From: Sutcliffiella cohnii
Lineage (GTDB): Bacteria; Bacillota; Bacilli; Bacillales; Bacillaceae_I
Direction: 5' to 3'
DNA length: 64,000 nucleotides
Assembly (NCBI RefSeq): GCF_002250055.1
Contig: NZ_CP018866.1
Coordinates: 3,712,501 to 3,776,500, forward strand
The translations under genes and the position numbers were made by a program. Under the pieces are notes generated by a model. That model saw only the letters and a program-made list of their open reading frames with translations, was not told where the DNA came from and ran no database searches. Below are positions 47,812 to 56,853 of the stretch, piece by piece. How positions within the stretch are numbered: the first letter of the stretch is position 1; the number at the start of each line of letters is the position of its first letter.

Positions 47812-48981
47812 TTAGTATTCATTCGATAACGTATAACTAATTGGCTTTTTGTACGTTGAGATTTTTTTACGATAAAGAAGGTCGATTACTAACTCCGCAC
47901 TTGCTAAAGGCTCAATTGTCCCTTGATAAGCCTTCAATTTCGTCTGTAACATTTCTAATTCAGCCGGAGCATACAACAGCTTTTCTATTAGTTCGTCAAT
48001 TGTGTAACTTTCATCTAATTTTTCTGCTAAACAGTTTTTCACTAAAATCTCGCAGTTACTTTCTTCATGACCGGGAATAGGTTTGTAAATGTACATAGGA
48101 AGTCCTTTAGATAACGCTTCAAAGCAAGTGACACCGCCAGCTTTTGTAATAAGTAAATCCGCTGCTTCCATCCATTCGTCTATATCGTTACGAAAACCTA
48201 GTATACGAATATTAGGGTGCTCGTACTGCTCCTGGCTCAGTAAAACTTTTCTTAATTTTTCGTTTCTCCCTGTACAAATAATAATTTGAATGTTGTCCTT
48301 CCATTTCGTTAACTGCTCTGATAATTCTTTCATCCCACCGAGACCAAGACCGCCTCCCATTACCATAACGGAAGGAATATGTTTTAATTGGAGCTTCTCT
48401 CTCACTTCTTCTTTGTCCTTCTTATCCCAAAAACTTGAATTGGTAGGAATTCCCGTTACGACTAATTGACTACGGGGAATGTCCATTTCTAAAAGTTGCT
48501 CGACAACGTCTTCACTTGAAACGAGATAATAATCAATATATTTATGTACCCAAGCTCCATGCACGTGGAAATCTGTAATGAGTGTACAAAGTGTAAATGG
48601 ATATCCCTTATTTTTCAAAGATGAAAGAGTGGCGCTCGTAAAAGGGTGGGTGCAAATAATCATGTCTGGCTTTTCTCTTATGATTAACTGTTCAATCCGC
48701 CGATGAAAAAGCAAGTAGATGACAACCTTTTTCCACTGAGAGAGTGGTTTTTCTTGTTTATGACGGTATATTTTTCTCCAAAGATTAGGAAAAAGGATAA
48801 TCAAATTTATATAAAAGTTAACAAATAATTTAGACGAAAAAGGATTTAACGTTTGTCCCACTTCGATAATTTGCGTTTCGACAGATGGATTTAAATGAGC
48901 AATTCCTTGTTGCAATGCTTCGGCCGCTTTCGTATGACCATTTCCAACTGCTTCCGAAAGAATTAATACCTTTTTACTCAT
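47812..48981 (-). CDS. MGDG synthase / UgtP-type glycosyltransferase
   Basis: A 389-residue GT-B fold transferase of the monogalactosyldiacylglycerol-synthase/UgtP family. The N-terminal 'VLILSEAVGNGHTKAAEALQQGI' is the MGDG-synthase lead. 'MVMGGGLGLGGMKEL' and the donor-binding 'LLITKAGGVTCFEALSKGLPMYIYKPIPGHEESNCEILVKN' are in the C-terminal half. Relatives add sugars to diacylglycerol or related acceptors. It is a single gene ended by a hairpin. Confidence 0.85.
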   Translation of the reverse strand: MSKKVLILSEAVGNGHTKAAEALQQGIAHLNPSVETQIIEVGQTLNPFSSKLFVNFYINLIILFPNLWRKIYRHKQEKPLSQWKKVVIYLLFHRRIEQLIIREKPDMIICTHPFTSATLSSLKNKGYPFTLCTLITDFHVHGAWVHKYIDYYLVSSEDVVEQLLEMDIPRSQLVVTGIPTNSSFWDKKDKEEVREKLQLKHIPSVMVMGGGLGLGGMKELSEQLTKWKDNIQIIICTGRNEKLRKVLLSQEQYEHPNIRILGFRNDIDEWMEAADLLITKAGGVTCFEALSKGLPMYIYKPIPGHEESNCEILVKNCLAEKLDESYTIDELIEKLLYAPAELEMLQTKLKAYQGTIEPLASAELVIDLLYRKKISTYKKPISYTLSNEY

Positions 48982-49089
48982 GAGAAACTCCCTTACTAAG
49001 TAATTATGTCTTAGTATTTACTACAAAAAAGTAAACAATCCTTTTGAAGCACTATTTTAAGAAGTGACAACTGCAGTGGGTAAAATCGT

Positions 49090-49120
49090 AAAAGGTTGAT
49101 TAGAAATTTAATCAACCTTT
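49090..49120 (-). terminator. Terminator after lgt
   Basis: AAAGGTTGATTA and TAATCAACCTTT arms overlap the lgt stop codon and are followed on the minus strand by a moderately T-rich stretch. Confidence 0.65.
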
Positions 49121-49935
49121 ACACCGTTATCTAAATATCGCATGTTTGCGTATCCTTTTTTGCGACGAAACCAAATGACCGCTAGCGCTAATAGTATTAA
49201 TACAATCGACATTACTTGTGCCATTCGTATATATTCGCCAAGCATAAGGCTGTCCGTTCTCATTCCTTCAATAAAGAAGCGACCAACGGAATAATAAATG
49301 AGATACGTTAAAAATAACTCTCCACGCCTTAAATTTACTTTCCGCAATGACATTAATAATAGAAACCCGATAAAGTTCCAAACTGATTCATACAAAAATG
49401 TTGGATGATAATAGGTTCCATTAATATACATTTGATTAATGATAAACTCCGGTAAGTGTAAGCTTTCTAAAAATCCTCTCGTAACCGGTCCTCCGTGAGC
49501 TTCTTGATTCATAAAATTGCCCCAACGACCAATTGCTTGAGCTAGTATTAAACTTGGGGCCAAAATATCAGTAAGCTTCCAAAACGATAGGTTGCGTACT
49601 TTTGCAAACACTATAATTGTCAGCACAGCGCCGATTAATACACCGTGCATCGCTAGTCCACCTTCCCACACTGCTAGTATTTCTTTCGGATGAGCAGAGT
49701 AATAATCCCATTGGAAAGTTACATAGTATAATCGTGCGACAAGAACAGATATTGGTAGCCCCCATACTACTAAATCGACAAACGTATCTTTCGGTAAGTT
49801 TCTTCGTTCACTTTCACGAACAGCTATCCATAGACCGATAATAGCCCCTGTCATAATGAGAACACCGTACCAATATAACTGAATGGGGCCAATGCTAATA
49901 GCTACTCGATTTAACGGTTCAATTACTGGGTCCAT
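49108..49935 (-). CDS. lgt: Prolipoprotein diacylglyceryl transferase Lgt
   Basis: A 275-residue seven-helix membrane enzyme that moves diacylglyceryl from phosphatidylglycerol to the lipobox cysteine. The signature is '[23 protein letters not shown]' near residue 132 and the N-terminal '[20 protein letters not shown]' is typical. Many Bacillus genomes have lgt next to hprK; that context is absent here, so this could be a second copy. The C-terminal '[14 protein letters not shown]' is basic and inside. Confidence 0.92.
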   Translation of the reverse strand: MDPVIEPLNRVAISIGPIQLYWYGVLIMTGAIIGLWIAVRESERRNLPKDTFVDLVVWGLPISVLVARLYYVTFQWDYYSAHPKEILAVWEGGLAMHGVLIGAVLTIIVFAKVRNLSFWKLTDILAPSLILAQAIGRWGNFMNQEAHGGPVTRGFLESLHLPEFIINQMYINGTYYHPTFLYESVWNFIGFLLLMSLRKVNLRRGELFLTYLIYYSVGRFFIEGMRTDSLMLGEYIRMAQVMSIVLILLALAVIWFRRKKGYANMRYLDNGVKVD

Positions 49936-49966
49936 ACTTATCTCCTTTTAGTTTGTTCGTAATGTA

Positions 49967-51058
49967 CTAAAAGCCCATTGGCACTTGTGGTATAACATGT
50001 CCTTCAATACGCTCGAAAATGTCGTCTAAACTCCGACCAGTAATCGTTAAGCCATGATTTTTCAAGCCAATTACCGCTCTTGAAGGATCTTCCGCTTTTC
50101 TTACTAAGTCTGCAACCGTTTCAGCAAGTTGAATCGTTCCGCACGGGTAATTAATTTCTGTTGCTTTCACATCATCCATCCAAGCATGAATATGAACGAT
50201 TGCCCCTACTTGTGGATGTTCTTTATAAATCATCCAATGTTCAATCGCATCAACAGAAGCTCTTCGTGGGCTTACGGTTGGTGGGATGCTTACTTCCATC
50301 GATCGCTTCTCATCGTTATAGCCTTTTATATATAAAATATCTTGTCCGATTACTTTCATGTTCGCTTTATTCACACCACTGGCGCTCATCCAAAATCCTT
50401 TATCATCGTTGCGACTACTTAAATTCCCGTAACTTAAGCCCCCAATTCCGTACAATTTTCTTAACTGTCTCATATCGCGATCTGTTAAATATTTATGTAG
50501 TGGAAACGGAGCCGGAAGTAAATTCATCTCATCTAATTTCTTCCCTGACAAATACATCTTCTTTGTCTTTTCATTTCCATTCCATAGCCGCTCATCTAAG
50601 TCTGCTAGAAAATCATTATCAATAATTAATTGGGCAGAAGCGACCGGCTCTAATCTTTCGTAGATTTGCTCGAAGAAATCAGTTGCATTCTCGCCGTCGT
50701 AACGTATTTGGTAAAAGCCTTGTTCTGGTGTAACGAATGAAACGATTGTTCCTTCGTTCGTATGCACAATGTAAACGAAATGGTTCGATAAGGAGCGAAC
50801 TAGATTAGGGTATGCTGCTTCGAAATGATTATCTCTGTCCTGACTGCTTTCCATAATCGACACAACAAAAGTTGCTTGCGCCTTGCGTCGAAAAGGTCGA
50901 GGTCGCTCTTCATTTACAACATTGAATACAAGCTGTAAATCGTCATTAGGGTCTTCTGTATATCGGTATCCTTTGGAGCTAAACACTTCCTTTAGTTCTG
51001 AAGTAAACCATGTGAGAAAAGCACTTTGCTCGGCTCCTGTTACTGTAAACTGCTTCAT
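49967..51058 (-). CDS. Class II aldolase/adducin-domain protein with extra N-terminal domain
   Basis: A 363-residue protein. Residues 180-363 form a class II aldolase/adducin domain: 'GIGGLSYGNLSSRNDDKGFWMSASG', 'PQVGAIVHIHAWMDDVKATEIN' (HxH metal ligands) and 'AVIGLKNHGLTITGRSLDDIFERIE'. The N-terminal 170 residues ('FLTWFTSELKEVFSSKGYRY...RKAQATFVVSIMES') are an extra domain I do not recognise. The ATG at 51058 with GGAGG upstream is chosen. It follows a zinc dehydrogenase gene by 74 bases and is probably in its operon; the substrate is unknown. Confidence 0.78.
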   Translation of the reverse strand: MKQFTVTGAEQSAFLTWFTSELKEVFSSKGYRYTEDPNDDLQLVFNVVNEERPRPFRRKAQATFVVSIMESSQDRDNHFEAAYPNLVRSLSNHFVYIVHTNEGTIVSFVTPEQGFYQIRYDGENATDFFEQIYERLEPVASAQLIIDNDFLADLDERLWNGNEKTKKMYLSGKKLDEMNLLPAPFPLHKYLTDRDMRQLRKLYGIGGLSYGNLSSRNDDKGFWMSASGVNKANMKVIGQDILYIKGYNDEKRSMEVSIPPTVSPRRASVDAIEHWMIYKEHPQVGAIVHIHAWMDDVKATEINYPCGTIQLAETVADLVRKAEDPSRAVIGLKNHGLTITGRSLDDIFERIEGHVIPQVPMGF

Positions 51059-51132
51059 TTCTATTCCTCCTATTATCTTGTTGTTAATTGAAATATCGCT
51101 GGTAACAGACAAGTTCTATATACAAATCCCTT

Positions 51133-52377
51133 TTAAGAGGTGAGTGAATCAACGTTCGGTTCAAATACTACTTTAAAGGCTGAGCGATTTTTCTTATTAG
51201 ACGCGGTGTCAATCGCATCTCGATATTTTTCAAGCGGAAATCGATGCGTAACCATTGGTGCCAAGTCTACTTTTCCATTTCGTATTAAATCAATTGCAAT
51301 TTCAAACGTTCTCACTCTATTTCCTTTATACTCTTCTGTACTATAAGCAAAGCTGCCGCTAACATCTAATTCGTTCAGCCAGACGGTTGTCCAATCAATT
51401 CCATCCATTATGCCAGCTAAGCCTAGCAAAATAACTTTTCCACCGTTTCTAGCAAAACGTAACGAATCGTTAATACTTTGCTTTCTGCCGACACATTCAT
51501 AAATCATGTCTGCACCACCTTCTATTACTTCTGGTCCAAACACAGGTTTTAACACTTTCCCTCCAATGGAGCTAGCAAGTTCCTCAATATAACTTTGCCT
51601 TCGCAACATAATAATGTCATCTGCTCCGTAATCCGAAGCTAATTGTGCTTGAAATTCGTGTTTTACAAGGGCCACAACTTTACACGGCAGCTCTAAAGCA
51701 CGAATAGCAGCAATTACACTAATACCAATGACACCACCACCAATAACTAGAACCGTATCGCCTTCACTCGGAGGATTTCGCAACACACTATGTAATGCAC
51801 AGCTAAACGGCTCGATCATAACGCCATTCAGATCATTCACTTCTTCTGGGAGCTTGAAAATTTGGCTCTTATGCGCAACGATATGAGAGCCCCATCCACC
51901 TCCAGTATCCCGACAAGTTCCTATTAAAAGCCCTGGTGAGAGGTCTCCTTCTGTTTTATATTGACAGAGGCTATAATTTCCTTTTTGACAAGCGGAACAG
52001 GCTGGTTCAATCCCTCTTACGGAGCAAGATAATATCGGATCAATTGCCACTCTATCGCCAGGTTGAAAACCCGTCACGTTCTCGCCAACAGTTTCGATTT
52101 CTCCTACGATTTCATGACCAATCGTAAAGGGAAATGAGACAAATGGAGATGTTGCAGGACTATCATTTAAAAATAGTAGATTTAAATCACTCCCACAAAT
52201 GCCACCATATTTCACTTTTATTTTCACCCAATTACTATTCGGAAGCTCAGGTTCAGACTGATCATGGTATCGTAAACAAGATAACCGTGAATTCCAATAA
52301 ATCGATGGAATAAGCCTTCCTGTCACTTTACTAAATACGTATTGAGGTATGTTGAAATCAAATTGGACTGCCTTCAC
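51133..52377 (-). CDS. Zinc-dependent alcohol dehydrogenase (MDR family)
   Basis: A 414-residue medium-chain dehydrogenase. Catalytic zinc ligands lie in 'YGGICGSDLNLLF' and 'FTIGHEIVGEIETVG', structural-zinc cysteines in 'LSCSVRGIEPACSACQKGNYSLC', and the NAD(P) site is 'TVLVIGGGVIGISVIAAI'. The first 50 residues are longer than usual for threonine or sorbitol dehydrogenases, which it resembles. The GTG at 52377 with GGTGA six bases upstream is preferred to the longest frame. It stands upstream of the aldolase-domain gene, suggesting a shared sugar- or polyol-related pathway. Confidence 0.82.
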   Translation of the reverse strand: MKAVQFDFNIPQYVFSKVTGRLIPSIYWNSRLSCLRYHDQSEPELPNSNWVKIKVKYGGICGSDLNLLFLNDSPATSPFVSFPFTIGHEIVGEIETVGENVTGFQPGDRVAIDPILSCSVRGIEPACSACQKGNYSLCQYKTEGDLSPGLLIGTCRDTGGGWGSHIVAHKSQIFKLPEEVNDLNGVMIEPFSCALHSVLRNPPSEGDTVLVIGGGVIGISVIAAIRALELPCKVVALVKHEFQAQLASDYGADDIIMLRRQSYIEELASSIGGKVLKPVFGPEVIEGGADMIYECVGRKQSINDSLRFARNGGKVILLGLAGIMDGIDWTTVWLNELDVSGSFAYSTEEYKGNRVRTFEIAIDLIRNGKVDLAPMVTHRFPLEKYRDAIDTASNKKNRSAFKVVFEPNVDSLTS

Positions 52378-52606
52378 ATTTATCACCCACTCTTTTTGAG
52401 CGCTAGTTAGAAAGACGAAGCAAATATCATAATATTTCGCTTGTCCGATTAACCGCAAGTTATTCTAATGAAATTAATGATATTTTTACCAATTCCTTTA
52501 CAAATATTCATTATTTTACTATAAATTGGTAAACAACTACTTTTTGTATAGATTCGTTCTTATTAGGTTATAATTTTCCTAAAAATTACATATTAGGTGG
52601 ATGCGA

Positions 52607-53497
52607 ATGTATTACTTTATCGTTAATAAAGTATCTGGAAGCGGAAGAGCGTATCGAATATGGAATCAAATAGAAAAGAGATTAAATAAAGAATGTATTC
52701 CATATTCTGTTTTTTTTACAGAGAGACAGAAGCATGCAACGGAGTTAGTAAAAGAGATTACCAAGAAGGATAATGTATCAGCTATTGTCGCTATCGGCGG
52801 AGATGGGACTGTCCATGAAGTAATTAACGGCATTATTGGCACTACAACACCGTTAGGAATTATTCCTGCTGGATCTGGTAATGATTTTTCACGCGGTCTT
52901 GGCATTCCATTAGATTACAATCTAGCATTAAATCGACTATTAAATGGCGAACCGAAAATCATCGATATCGGAAACGTCAACTCTACCTATTTTGGAACGG
53001 TTGCTGGAATTGGTTTTGATGGAAAAGTAGCGGATACGACGAATCGATCGAAACATAAGAAACTATTTAGTTCCGTCCGACTAGGGAAAATCTCTTATAT
53101 TATTAGTGCATTAAATGTATTACTTCGTTATAAGCCACAAGATATAACGTTGAAAATTGATAATGAATTGCACCATCTCCCTGGCGTGTGGTTAGTTGCT
53201 GTTGCAAATTTACCTTTTTACGGTGGCGGCCTCGTTATTTGTCCGAAAGCAGTAAGCAACGATGGACTGTTTGAAATTTGTATTGCGCAAAACATGACGA
53301 AGTTGCAATTTTTACGATTGTTACCGACTGTTTTTAAAGGAAATCATACACATTCTCCTTCCATCACTATTTTAAAAGGAAAAGAACTAGAGATTATTTG
53401 TTCCGACCCGCTCCTCATTCACGGTGATGGTGAAATAATTGGACAAACACCTACAAAAATTAGAATTGAGCATAGCGCTTTACATGTGATGTCGTGA
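52607..53497 (+). CDS. Diacylglycerol kinase-type lipid kinase
   Basis: A 296-residue lipid kinase of the DagK/YegS/YtlR group. The ATP-binding motif 'AIVAIGGDGTVHEVINGIIG' is near residue 63, with 'PLGIIPAGSGNDFSRGLGIP' and 'IGFDGKVADTTNRS' following. Relatives phosphorylate diacylglycerol or related lipids at the membrane. GGTGG lies six bases before the ATG at 52607, so the ATG at 52601, adjacent to that site, is less likely. It is followed by a terminator. Confidence 0.88.
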   Translation: MYYFIVNKVSGSGRAYRIWNQIEKRLNKECIPYSVFFTERQKHATELVKEITKKDNVSAIVAIGGDGTVHEVINGIIGTTTPLGIIPAGSGNDFSRGLGIPLDYNLALNRLLNGEPKIIDIGNVNSTYFGTVAGIGFDGKVADTTNRSKHKKLFSSVRLGKISYIISALNVLLRYKPQDITLKIDNELHHLPGVWLVAVANLPFYGGGLVICPKAVSNDGLFEICIAQNMTKLQFLRLLPTVFKGNHTHSPSITILKGKELEIICSDPLLIHGDGEIIGQTPTKIRIEHSALHVMS

Positions 53498-53526
53498 ACA
53501 AAAGCGAAGGCGACTCTAGCACTAAT

Positions 53527-53558
53527 AAAGACCAACTCGGGGAAGTTGGTCTTTTTCT
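53527..53558. terminator. Bidirectional terminator
   Basis: AAGACCAACTC and GAGTTGGTCTT-type arms (AAGACCAACT / AGTTGGTCTT) with TTTTTCT after them end the lipid kinase transcript and, more weakly, the small minus-strand gene facing it. Confidence 0.82.
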
Positions 53559-53565
53559 ACGTTTT

Positions 53566-53670
53566 TTATTTTCTTTCCATTTCTTTTATTTCTTCTTCAT
53601 AATTAAACTCTACTAATGCAACAAACATTTTCTTGAAGTTTTCCAAAAAACTGCTCACTAGCTTAATCAT
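53566..53670 (-). CDS. Small protein, 34 residues
   Basis: An ATG at 53670 lies six bases after a perfect AAAGGAGG. The peptide has an amphipathic first half (MIKLVSSFLENFKKMFVALV) and an acidic/basic helical tail 'EFNYEEEIKEMERK'. It ends at a TAA next to a hairpin. I do not recognise it. A strong ribosome site, a compact frame and a terminator make a real small gene likely; it could be a membrane-surface peptide. Confidence 0.5.
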   Translation of the reverse strand: MIKLVSSFLENFKKMFVALVEFNYEEEIKEMERK

Positions 53671-53857
53671 GATGTTCCTCCTTTAAATATTCAACATTAA
53701 TGTAAAATTAATTTTTACAAGTTTTGTTTATTTTATGTAAAGCAAATGTAAAAACACTATTGTTTATTCACGATATATCCATATTTATATATAGGTTACT
53801 TACCCTTTATCTAGAATAATAAAAGTAAGTAGTATATTTCACTTAGGGGTGAACAGG

Positions 53858-54223
53858 ATGAAATTCAAACGAAACGAAGCATTTCGCTACGAGTTTGGAG
53901 TTCCATTGCCACTGTCATTTATCATTCAAAAAATTAACGGGACAGAAGTACGTTCATCATCTGGACATGCTCAGTTACTTGATATTAGCCCAGGTGGTAT
54001 GAAAATTGAGAGCGACCTTGTGTTACCGAAGAAACATGATATAGAGCTTTTATTTACTGTAACGATAGGAGAAAAGGAAATAAAGGTAAGAGGAAAAGCT
54101 GTTTGGCAAAAACAGTTTGGAAAGTTATTTCAGTATGGAATTTTGCTGTTAGATGAAGAGATGGAAGACAGCATTATTGATGCGTTAAAAGAATTACAAC
54201 GAGAAGTTCGCAAAAGGAAGTAA
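53858..54223 (+). CDS. PilZ domain protein
   Basis: A 121-residue single PilZ domain, a known cyclic-di-GMP receptor fold. The binding-site elements are the basic lead 'KFKRNEAFRYEF' (RxxxR-like, relaxed) and 'QLLDISPGGMKIESDLVLP' (D/NxSxxG). The hydrophobic strand 'VRGKAVWQKQFGKLFQYGILLLD' completes the barrel. AGGGGTG lies six bases before the ATG at 53858, so this ATG is preferred to the GTG at 53849. It could adjust motility or surface sugars; with the HD-GYP gene at the left edge it hints at c-di-GMP signalling. Confidence 0.78.
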   Translation: MKFKRNEAFRYEFGVPLPLSFIIQKINGTEVRSSSGHAQLLDISPGGMKIESDLVLPKKHDIELLFTVTIGEKEIKVRGKAVWQKQFGKLFQYGILLLDEEMEDSIIDALKELQREVRKRK

Positions 54224-54230
54224 AAAGAAT

Positions 54231-54262
54231 GGTCCCAAAAGGTATTCTCTGCTAACTTTTGG
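54231..54262. terminator. Hairpin between PilZ and GTP cyclohydrolase genes
   Basis: TCCCAAAAG and CTTTTGGGA arms lie between the two converging genes. The minus strand has a T-rich stretch after the stem, so it is more convincing as the end of the cyclohydrolase transcript. Confidence 0.6.
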
Positions 54263-54272
54263 GACACCCCTC

Positions 54273-55022
54273 CTAGTCGTTACAACATTCCTCTCTCATA
54301 TGACCAGAGCGGTTTATTTTTGTTTCTAAGTACTTTTCATTATACTCAGAAACGTCTCCCCATAACGGTTCTCTTCCCGAAACAGGCAACCCTGATTTTT
54401 TTAGCGCCTCTAATTTTTTGGGGTTATTCGTTATAAGCGTAACCGGCTTGCTACGTAATGCTTTTAAAACATGTATGGCATCGTTATAGTTTCGTGAGTC
54501 ATCAACAAAGCCGAGCGCTTGATTCGCTTCTACAGTATCGTAGCCGTTTTCTTGAAGAATGTATGCCATTGCCTTACTAAATAACCCAATGCCTCTTCCT
54601 TCGTGATTAGCTAAGTAAAAAATTGCCCCATTTCCATGTTCGACAACCTTTTTCATTGATTGCTTTAATTGATATCCACAATCACATCTTTTACTACCGA
54701 AAATGTCGCCAGTATGGCAGATCGAATGCATACGAATAATCGCATCTTCACTATAGGCAAAATCACCATACGCTAATACACTTGACTGTTGAAATTCTGC
54801 CAAATTAATAGAAGATAACTTATGAATGATACTTTCAAAATTCTCCGTTACTTCATCACAGTTTAACCAGCAATACCATTGAAAAACTACCGTCTCATCG
54901 TATAAATTAACGGGAAGTTGAATTGGACCAACTAAGTAAATAGCACCCTTTTCTGTTTTAATTAACTGAATTTTATCTTCTAAAATTGATATTGTTTTTG
55001 AGTCAAATTTCGTTTGAGTCAT
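54273..55022 (-). CDS. Stand-alone GTP cyclohydrolase II (RibA-like)
   Basis: A 249-residue GTP cyclohydrolase II without the DHBP-synthase half that Bacillus RibBA carries. The motifs are 'RMHSICHTGDIFGSKRCDCGYQL' (three zinc cysteines), 'IFYLANHEGRGIGLFSKAMAYILQ', 'DSRNYNDAIHVLKAL' and 'PVTLITNNPKKLEALKKSGLPV'. All catalytic landmarks are retained. Family enzymes open GTP for riboflavin or for deazapurine-type products. No rib genes are adjacent, so a specialised or additional role is possible. Confidence 0.82.
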   Translation of the reverse strand: MTQTKFDSKTISILEDKIQLIKTEKGAIYLVGPIQLPVNLYDETVVFQWYCWLNCDEVTENFESIIHKLSSINLAEFQQSSVLAYGDFAYSEDAIIRMHSICHTGDIFGSKRCDCGYQLKQSMKKVVEHGNGAIFYLANHEGRGIGLFSKAMAYILQENGYDTVEANQALGFVDDSRNYNDAIHVLKALRSKPVTLITNNPKKLEALKKSGLPVSGREPLWGDVSEYNEKYLETKINRSGHMREECCND

Positions 55023-55119
55023 GGCAGTGGCATCCCCTTTTTTAGTTAGTATTTGTTTTGTAAGGAGAAATTATCTATAAAGCAAGATGACAAAAAGGAC
55101 GGTGACTAACCCCGTCCCT

Positions 55120-55722
55120 TTATACTCCTGTATATTTGAATGAATAAATATGAGTTTTTGTTAGCTCCATAACTTCTTGGATAAATTCTTCTTGGGACTC
55201 GTGAAAATCACTTGTAATCCAATTTTGGATAAGCCCGTAAAAGCCATAAGCTGTGTATCGTTTAAAATAGTCCATATTAACCGGAATGTTATTAATCGTT
55301 TCGAAGATGAACTTTTCTTGATAAATCTTTAAAATTGTTTGAGGAAGAGTTGTATGTAATCCCGGTAACGTATCATCATATTTTATCAATTCAAAGAAAT
55401 TTCGATGCTTATAAATATAAGATACTATGTTAAACGACTGTTTATTGATCTTCGTTGTATATACTTTCTGCCCTGGTGTATGTGGTTGTCCAACAGAATC
55501 CCATAACCCTGTCATCATGCACTCTAGCAAGCTTTCAGCTAAATCAATTTTGTCATGATAATGAACATAAAATGTGCTGCGATTATAAGCTGCCTGATTT
55601 ACAATATCTTTTACTGAAATAGCATGATATCCCTTTTCTTTTATTAGCTCCATGAGGGCGAGTTTTAAATGTTCTTTTGTCCGGTTTTGTCGATTTGATA
55701 AAACTTCCACTCCATCGTGCAT
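55120..55722 (-). CDS. TetR family transcriptional regulator
   Basis: A 200-residue TetR/AcrR-type repressor. The N-terminal helix-turn-helix is 'TKEHLKLALMELIKEKGYHAISVKDIVNQAAYNRSTFYVHYHDKIDLAESLLE', and the C-terminal ligand domain is divergent. It is transcribed away from an SDR gene. A palindrome (55756-55778) lies 34 bases before its ATG, so autorepression and control of the divergent SDR are likely. AGGGAGG precedes the start. Confidence 0.88.
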   Translation of the reverse strand: MHDGVEVLSNRQNRTKEHLKLALMELIKEKGYHAISVKDIVNQAAYNRSTFYVHYHDKIDLAESLLECMMTGLWDSVGQPHTPGQKVYTTKINKQSFNIVSYIYKHRNFFELIKYDDTLPGLHTTLPQTILKIYQEKFIFETINNIPVNMDYFKRYTAYGFYGLIQNWITSDFHESQEEFIQEVMELTKTHIYSFKYTGV

Positions 55723-55755
55723 TAAAAAACCTCCCTAAAAAGACAGTTTTATCGA

Positions 55756-55778
55756 AAATGTCTAACAGTTAGACATTT
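55756..55778. promoter_or_regulatory. Palindromic operator for the TetR regulator
   Basis: Arms AAATGTCTAA and TTAGACATTT are exact inverted repeats around CAG. The size and position between divergent genes fit a TetR dimer site. Confidence 0.8.
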
Positions 55779-55909
55779 ACAATTTCTTTGATGATTGTTA
55801 ATCGTTCACAAAATAGTAAAATATAATTGTGACCAAATGGTGACAAAACTTATGGGTCATTGTACTCAACAATATTATATCAATATTATTTATTAAGGGG
55901 GATTATATA

Positions 55910-56647
55910 ATGGGAAAATTACAAGATAAAGTAGCAGTCATTACAGGTGGAGCTTCAGGAATAGGGGCAGAAACAGCTCGTTTATTCGTTCAAGAAGGAG
56001 CAAAAGTTGTACTAGTTGACCTTAATGAGGAAAAAGGAAAAGCTTTTGAAGCAGAATTGAAAGCGCTAAACGCGGAAGCACTATTTGTAAAAGCAAACAT
56101 TACAAGTGAAGAAGACGTAGCAAATATTTATAAACAAACAATTGAAGCATTCGGTAAAGTCGATGTTGTGTTCAATAATGCAGGTATCGGTCGAGTTCAA
56201 CCTTCACACGAATTAGAGTACTCTGAGTGGAGAAATACTGTAAACGTTGACTTAGATGGCGTTTTCTTAGTAGCACGTGAAGCTATTCGTGAATTTCTAA
56301 AAGCTGGTGGCGGTGTAATCGTTAACACGGCATCTATGTACGGTTGGGTTGGATCACCAGGTTCAGCAGCTTATAACGCAGCGAAAGGCGGAGTTGTTAA
56401 CTTAACTCGCTCCCTCGGACTTGAATATGCAGAACAAAACATTCGTGTAAATGCACTTTGCCCTGGATTCATTGATACACCAATTATTCCAGAAGAAAGT
56501 AAAGAAGTATTACGTAGTATGACTCCGATGAAGCGTCTTGGACAAGCAGAAGAAATGGCGAAAGCTGTCCTATTCCTAGCTAGTGACGATTCTACATTCA
56601 TGACTGGTAATAGTTTAATTGTTGACGGTGGATATACTGCTCAATAA
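55910..56647 (+). CDS. Short-chain dehydrogenase (glucose dehydrogenase-like)
   Basis: A 245-residue classical SDR. The cofactor motif 'AVITGGASGIGAETARLFVQEG' is at residues 9-30, 'VVFNNAGIG' near 85, Ser in 'IVNTASMYGWVG' near 139, and Y-x3-K in 'AAYNAAKGG' near 153-157. The terminal 'FMTGNSLIVDGGYTAQ' is standard. The Asp in 'VVLVDLNEEKG' favours NAD+. The substrate is unknown, and the divergent TetR gene likely controls it. GGGGG lies upstream of its ATG. Confidence 0.88.
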   Translation: MGKLQDKVAVITGGASGIGAETARLFVQEGAKVVLVDLNEEKGKAFEAELKALNAEALFVKANITSEEDVANIYKQTIEAFGKVDVVFNNAGIGRVQPSHELEYSEWRNTVNVDLDGVFLVAREAIREFLKAGGGVIVNTASMYGWVGSPGSAAYNAAKGGVVNLTRSLGLEYAEQNIRVNALCPGFIDTPIIPEESKEVLRSMTPMKRLGQAEEMAKAVLFLASDDSTFMTGNSLIVDGGYTAQ

Positions 56648-56657
56648 ATAATATTTG

Positions 56658-56681
56658 CCCATCACCTTTTTTGGTGGTGGG
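56658..56681 (+). terminator. Terminator after the SDR gene
   Basis: CCCATCACC and GGTGGTGGG arms with a T6 loop are followed by TTTTATC shortly after the stop codon. Confidence 0.85.
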
Positions 56682-56825
56682 TTTTATCTTTATTTGGTAC
56701 GTTTATTAAACAAGTAAAAAGACTGTGACGTAAATCATAAGTCTTCCTAATAATAAAGCATAATGCTTCCAGCCTTTGATACTAAAGGGTTTCATATGCA
56801 ATTAATGGAGTGTTTTGTTCAAAAA

Positions 56826-56853
56826 AATGTAGTGATTAAAATATCACTACATT
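56826..56853 (-). terminator. Hairpin with minus-strand T-run
   Basis: AATGTAGTGAT and ATCACTACATT form a perfect 11-bp stem with a six-base loop. On the minus strand seven T follow. It may end the ParB-like transcript, about 500 bases downstream of its stop, or an unannotated RNA. Confidence 0.6.
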
